Positions 30,574-34,147 of a stretch of 34,147 nucleotides of DNA are shown in pieces (the stretch's first letter is position 1; every line of letters begins with the position of its first letter). The DNA is taken from positions 1 to 34,147 of the forward strand of contig NZ_JAHCST010000083.1 in assembly GCF_018476525.1 (NCBI RefSeq). Direction: 5' to 3'. The translations under genes were made by a program, and so were the position numbers. This DNA is from Acrocarpospora catenulata. Lineage in GTDB: Bacteria > Actinomycetota > Actinomycetes > Streptosporangiales > Streptosporangiaceae. The notes beneath the pieces are model-generated. The model was not told the origin of the DNA. It saw only the letters and a program-made list of their open reading frames with translations, and ran no database searches.

Positions 30574-31248
30574 ATGCGGGTACTGGTGGTGGAAGACGAG
30601 CGGCGGATGGCGGCGGCGCTCCAGCGCGGGCTGCGGGCCGAGGGATTCGCCGTGGATCTGGCCCACGACGGCGAGGAGGGGCTGCACCTGGCACAGGTCG
30701 GCGACTACGACGTGGTGGTGCTGGACATCATGCTGCCCCGGCTGTCCGGCTACAACGTCTGCAAACGCCTGCGCGCCGCGGAGAACTGGGTGCCGATCCT
30801 GATGCTCTCCGCCAAGGACGGCGAGTACGACCAGGCCGACGGCCTCGACCTGGGCGCCGACGACTACCTCACCAAACCCTTCTCGTACGTGGTGCTGGTG
30901 GCCAGGCTCCGGGCCCTGCTGCGCCGGGGCGGCGGACGGCGGCCCAGCGTGCTGCGGGCCGGGGACCTCACCCTGGACCCCGCGCGCCGGCAGGTCGCCC
31001 GGGCCGACACGCCGATCGACCTCACCCCCCGCGAGTTCGCGCTGCTGGAATACCTGATGCGCCGCCACGACGAGGTGGTCTCCAAGGCCGAGATCCTGGA
31101 ACACGTCTGGGACACCTACGACACCGACCCCAACGTGGTCGAGGTGTACGTCGGCTACCTGCGGCGCAAGATCGACACCCCGTTCGGGCGTGGCGCCGTG
31201 CAGACCGTACGGGGCGCCGGTTACCGGCTGGTCAGCGATGGCGGCTGA
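30574..31248 (+). CDS. OmpR/PhoB-family response regulator
   Basis: The 224-residue protein has a receiver domain (MRVLVVEDE) with the acidic pair Glu7/Asp8, phospho-acceptor Asp51 (VVVLDIMLPRLSG), a Ser in MLSAKD and Lys in LTKPF. A winged-helix output domain follows (DLTPREFALLEYLMRRHDEV, VEVYVGYLRRKID, VRGAGYRL). An in-frame ATG nine bases earlier (30565) is possible. The stop overlaps the kinase gene by 11 bases, so the pair is translationally coupled. Its likely sites are the TCTCAGC repeats just upstream. Confidence 0.95.
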   Translation: MRVLVVEDERRMAAALQRGLRAEGFAVDLAHDGEEGLHLAQVGDYDVVVLDIMLPRLSGYNVCKRLRAAENWVPILMLSAKDGEYDQADGLDLGADDYLTKPFSYVVLVARLRALLRRGGGRRPSVLRAGDLTLDPARRQVARADTPIDLTPREFALLEYLMRRHDEVVSKAEILEHVWDTYDTDPNVVEVYVGYLRRKIDTPFGRGAVQTVRGAGYRLVSDGG

Positions 31249-32596
31249 GCCGCGCGGCGGCCCCGCGGGGTGGTGGCGGCGGCGCTCGCTCCGGGTCCGG
31301 CTGACTGCGGCCGCCGCGGCGGTGCTCGCCCTCGGTCTGGCGCTGTCGGCGTACGTCTTCGTGGACGTGCTCCGGCGGGCCCTGGTGTCCACCATCGACG
31401 AGGGCATCCACCAGCGGGCCCGCGAGGTGGTGGCGCTGGCCGACGCCCACCGGCTGGACGGCCCGATCGCCACCACCGACACCACCGTGGTGCAGGTGGT
31501 CGGGCCGGACGGCCGCATCCTGGCGGCGACCGCGGGAACCGACCGCCTGGTCCCGTTGCTGAAGGCCGCCGACCGGGCCGAGGTGGTCGTCGCGGGCAAG
31601 GCCCGCTACCTGGACGGCCGCCCGTACGGCATCCCCGGCGTGCTCCGGGTGACGGTGCTCAGCGCCGACGACGGGATCACCGTGATCGCGGCCCGCTCGG
31701 TCGCCGAGGTGCAGGCCAGCACCAAGGCCGCCGCGCACGTGCTGCTGATCGGGACCCCGCTGCTGCTGGTGCTCCTGGCCGGCGCGTCCTGGCTGGTCAT
31801 CGGGCGCACCCTGCGGCCCATCGACGCGCTCCGCCGGGGCGCCGCGGAGATCACCGGGACGGCCAGGTCGCGGCGGCTGCCGGTGCCGGAGGCGCACGAC
31901 GAGGTGCACTCGCTGGCGATGACCCTCAACGACATGCTGGACCGTCTGGAGGCGGCCGGGCAGCGGCAGCGCGCCCTGGTCTCCGACGCCGCGCACGAGC
32001 TGCGCAGCCCGCTGGCCAGCATGCGGCTGCAGCTGGAGGTGGCGCTCAGCCACCCGGAGGGCGAGGACTGGCGGGAGACCGCCGACGGCGTGCTGGAGGA
32101 CACCCTGCGCCTGTCCCGGCTGGCCGAGGACCTGCTCGCGCTGGCCCGGCTGGACGAGGGCCGCCCGTCCCGCCGCGAGCCGGTGGACCTGGGCGAACTG
32201 GTCACCCGCACCGCCGACCGGTACGGCATCGCCGCCGACGTGCCGGCCGCCGCGCTGACCGTGACCGGGGACGCCATGGACCTCGGCCGGGTGCTCACCA
32301 ACCTGATCGACAACGCGGTCCGGCACCGCAGCGAGAAGGTGTCGGTGGCCCTGGCCCAGGACGGCTCGTACGCCGAGATCACGGTGACCGACGACGGGCC
32401 CGGCATCCCCGCCGCCGACCGGGAACGGGTCTTCGACCGGTTCACCCGGCTGGACTCCGCGCGCAGCCGCGACGACGGCGGCGCCGGGCTCGGCCTGTCC
32501 ATCGTCCGGACCACCGTGCACGCCCACCACGGCACCGTGCGCCTCGCCGACGCCTCCCCCGGGCTGACCGCCGTGGTACGGCTGCCGCTGGCCTAG
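31238..32596 (+). CDS. Sensor histidine kinase
   Basis: The 452-residue protein has a membrane helix at about 21-45 (LTAAAAAVLALGLALSAYVF), an external sensor loop of some 120 residues, and a second helix (LLIGTPLLLVLLAGASWLVI). A HAMP linker (RTLRPIDALRRGAAEITG), the phospho-acceptor His253 (SDAAHELRSPLASM), N-box NLIDNAVRH, G1 DDGPGIP and G2 GAGLGLSIV follow. ATG 31238 lies inside the end of the response regulator gene. The ligand of the outer loop is unknown; an envelope stress or lipid-related signal is plausible given the neighbouring LolA-like/ABC operon. The stop codon forms part of a -10-like box for the next gene. Confidence 0.93.
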   Translation: MAAEPRGGPAGWWRRRSLRVRLTAAAAAVLALGLALSAYVFVDVLRRALVSTIDEGIHQRAREVVALADAHRLDGPIATTDTTVVQVVGPDGRILAATAGTDRLVPLLKAADRAEVVVAGKARYLDGRPYGIPGVLRVTVLSADDGITVIAARSVAEVQASTKAAAHVLLIGTPLLLVLLAGASWLVIGRTLRPIDALRRGAAEITGTARSRRLPVPEAHDEVHSLAMTLNDMLDRLEAAGQRQRALVSDAAHELRSPLASMRLQLEVALSHPEGEDWRETADGVLEDTLRLSRLAEDLLALARLDEGRPSRREPVDLGELVTRTADRYGIAADVPAAALTVTGDAMDLGRVLTNLIDNAVRHRSEKVSVALAQDGSYAEITVTDDGPGIPAADRERVFDRFTRLDSARSRDDGGAGLGLSIVRTTVHAHHGTVRLADASPGLTAVVRLPLA

Positions 32597-32599
32597 GGT
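32594..32599 (+). promoter_or_regulatory. -10 box for a leaderless transcript
   Basis: TAGGGT fits the actinobacterial TANNNT -10 pattern and sits seven bases before GTG 32607, the spacing expected for a leaderless mRNA. Its first three bases are the kinase stop codon. No ribosome site is present for the downstream gene. Confidence 0.5.
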
Positions 32600-32606
32600 G
32601 GGTGCC

Positions 32607-34028
32607 GTGTTAGCGGAGTCGGGCCGGAGCGTGGGCGAACTGCTCGCGGAGCTGGCCGGGATGAAGGCGGCGGATCTGCCGGTGCGCGGGGGCAAGGTCA
32701 CCGCGTACGTGTACGACACCGGAAGGCCCGAGGTGCACGCGGCGGCGCAGGCCGCGTACGCCGAGATGCTCGAGGTCAACATGCTGGACCCGACCGCGTT
32801 CCCCAGCATGGTGGCGCTGGAGAAACAGGTGGTCGGGGCGGTGGCGGAGCTGCTCGGGGAGCCGGCCGCGCCGGGTGTCTTCACCAGCGGCGGGACCGAG
32901 TCGATCATGCTGGCGGTGAAGGCGGCCAGGGACGCCCGCGGCGTGGCGGGGGCGCAGATCGTGGTCCCGGTGACCGCGCACCCGGCCTTCCACAAGGCGG
33001 CGCACTACCTGGGCCTGGAGGTCGTGGCGGTGCCGGTGGACCTGGAGAGCTTCCAGGTGTCGCCGGCGGCGGTGGCGGAGGCGATCACCGACAGGACCGT
33101 ACTCGTGGTGGCCTCGGCGCCCTCCTACCCGCAAGGGGTGATCGACCCGGTCGCGGAGGTCGCGGCGGTGGCCGCGGCGCGCGGGGTGTTCTGCCACGTG
33201 GACGCCTGTGTCGGCGGGTGGCTGCTGCCGTGGCTGCGGGAGGCGGGGGCCGAGGTGCCGCCGTTCGACCTGCGGGTGCCCGGGGTGACCTCGATCTCCT
33301 GCGACCTGCACAAGTTCGGGTACGCGCCGAAGGGCGCCTCGGTGGTGCTGTTCAAGGACGCGGGGCTGCGGCGGAAGGCGTACTTCGCGTCGGCGGCCTG
33401 GCCCGGGTACACGATCATCAACTCGACCGTGCAGAGCTCGCGGTCGGCCGGGCCGCTGGGCGGGGCCTGGGCGACGCTGGGCGCGCTCGGGCGGGAGGGC
33501 TACCGGGAGCTGGGGCGGCAGACGCTGGAGGCGACCCGGCTGCTGGTCGACGGGGTGCGGGCCATCCCGGGCCTGCGGGTGCTCGGCGAGCCCGCGGCGT
33601 CGCTGGTGGCCATCGCCGGGTCGCCCGAGGTGGACGTGTTCGTGCTGGCCGACGAGGCGCGCCGGCTGGGCTGGTTCCTCCAGCCGCAGCTCTCGTACGC
33701 GGGGATTCCGGCCAACATCCACATCACGGTCACCGGGGTCACGCTTCAGGGCGTCGGGGAGATGCTCGACGTGATCGCCAAGGCCGCCGAGGCGGCACGG
33801 GACCGGGGCCCGGCGGTGGTGCCTGAGGGGCTGCCCGAGCTGATCGCCGGGCTGGATCTGGATGCACTGGACGACGCCACCTTCGTGGAGCTGGCCGCCT
33901 CCGTGGGCATCGACCTGCGTAGTCGGGAGCAGCCCGAGATGGCCGCCGTGAACGCAGTGCTGGACGCGCTTCCGGCCGCGACCAGGGAGGCGATACTGGT
34001 GCGCTTCCTGTCGGTGATCTACTCCTGA
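32607..34028 (+). CDS. PLP-dependent lyase, sphingosine-1-phosphate lyase-like
   Basis: The 473-residue fold-type I PLP enzyme strongly resembles sphingosine-1-phosphate lyases. It has [48 protein letters not shown] and HVDACVGG. The lysine block [20 protein letters not shown] (Lys236) closely follows the eukaryotic [20 protein letters not shown]. S1P lyases split phosphorylated sphingoid bases to a fatty aldehyde and phosphoethanolamine. The true substrate here could be another phospho-amino alcohol. There is no N-terminal membrane helix, unlike eukaryotic forms, so it should be soluble. GTG 32607 is preferred over GTG 32598 because of the -10 box; codon 2 is TTA (32610-32612). Confidence 0.85.
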   Translation: [473 protein letters not shown]

Positions 34029-34033
34029 GCTGT

Positions 34034-34051
34034 CGGCCACGGTCCTGGCCG
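34034..34051 (+). terminator. Hairpin after the lyase gene
   Basis: CGGCCA (34034-34039) and TGGCCG (34046-34051) form a perfect 6-bp stem with a 6-nt loop, six bases after the stop codon. Confidence 0.55.
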
Positions 34052-34098
34052 TCCAGCGACGTCCAATCCCGGCGGAGGCCGGACCCGGAGGGTTACGA

Positions 34099-34113
34099 GG
34101 GTGGGTGGGTGGG
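34099..34113 (+). other. G-quadruplex motif
   Basis: Four GGG tracts are separated by single T residues (34099-34113). This is the ideal pattern for a very stable parallel G-quadruplex. It lies 70 bases after the lyase stop, in otherwise gene-free sequence to the window edge. Confidence 0.7.
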
Positions 34114-34147
34114 AGTGCCACGGCAAGCAATCCGCCCGCCTGAAAAG

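Noticed and set aside
32610-34130. 506-codon minus-strand frame opposite the lyase
   Set aside because: His/Arg/Gly-rich shadow of a clear PLP enzyme.
1-34147. CRISPR array, tRNA/rRNA, insertion sequence or phage attachment site
   Set aside because: No regular spaced repeats, cloverleaf candidates, transposase or integrase motifs were found by eye.

Overview
The window is high-GC actinomycete chromosome. Starts are often GTG, strong GGAGG-type ribosome sites occur, many genes overlap by ATGA or GTGA, and TTA codons are very rare. The gene families (paired ECF sigma factor and membrane protein, RamB-like regulator beside aceA, FolP2-type protein beside a glycosyltransferase, YcnI/DUF1775, OmpR/kinase pairs) fit a filamentous actinobacterium, most likely Streptosporangiales. 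The family-level placement is inference. No tRNA, rRNA, insertion sequence, prophage or CRISPR array was seen.

Layout. (1) 0.1-4.3 kb: a SAM methyltransferase (-), a bacterioferritin-like protein (+) and a giant LuxR/LAL-type ATPase regulator (-). (2) 4.85-7.05 kb: an ECF sigma factor preceded by a 14-codon leader ORF, its coupled membrane protein, then a small four-helix membrane protein. (3) 7.2-9.8 kb: a secreted subtilisin-like protease with Ig-like repeats. (4) 10.0-11.6 kb: an alpha/beta hydrolase and a TetR regulator, divergent around a perfect 22-bp palindrome. (5) 11.7-14.6 kb (-): glycosyltransferase, FolP2-type protein and acyl-CoA dehydrogenase. (6) 14.6-19.1 kb: an unknown membrane protein, a RamB-like regulator and divergent isocitrate lyase. 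(7) 19.2-22.5 kb: a second ECF sigma/membrane protein pair, convergent with a Ser/Thr kinase. (8) 22.7-27.0 kb: HSL-type hydrolase, DUF3052-like protein, methyltransferase, two small membrane proteins and a YcnI-like copper-domain protein. (9) 27.0-32.6 kb: an ABC exporter plus LolA/RseB-like protein operon (-), divergent from a small secreted protein and an OmpR-type two-component system (+). (10) 32.6-34.0 kb: a PLP enzyme closely resembling sphingosine-1-phosphate lyase.

How parts may work together. The RamB-like regulator and isocitrate lyase form a classical glyoxylate-shunt control unit. The TetR protein very probably represses itself and the divergent hydrolase. The two-component system probably controls itself and the ABC/LolA-like operon, because a TCTCAG motif recurs in both control regions. 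The two ECF sigma factors are each translationally coupled to a single-pass membrane protein that lacks the usual zinc anti-sigma motif.

The most interesting non-coding signals are: the leader ORF overlapping the first sigma start; a three-tier nested inverted repeat upstream of the YcnI gene; a 16-bp perfect stem containing a second hairpin after aceA; an apparently leaderless lyase gene whose -10 box contains the kinase stop codon; and a textbook G-quadruplex motif near the right edge.
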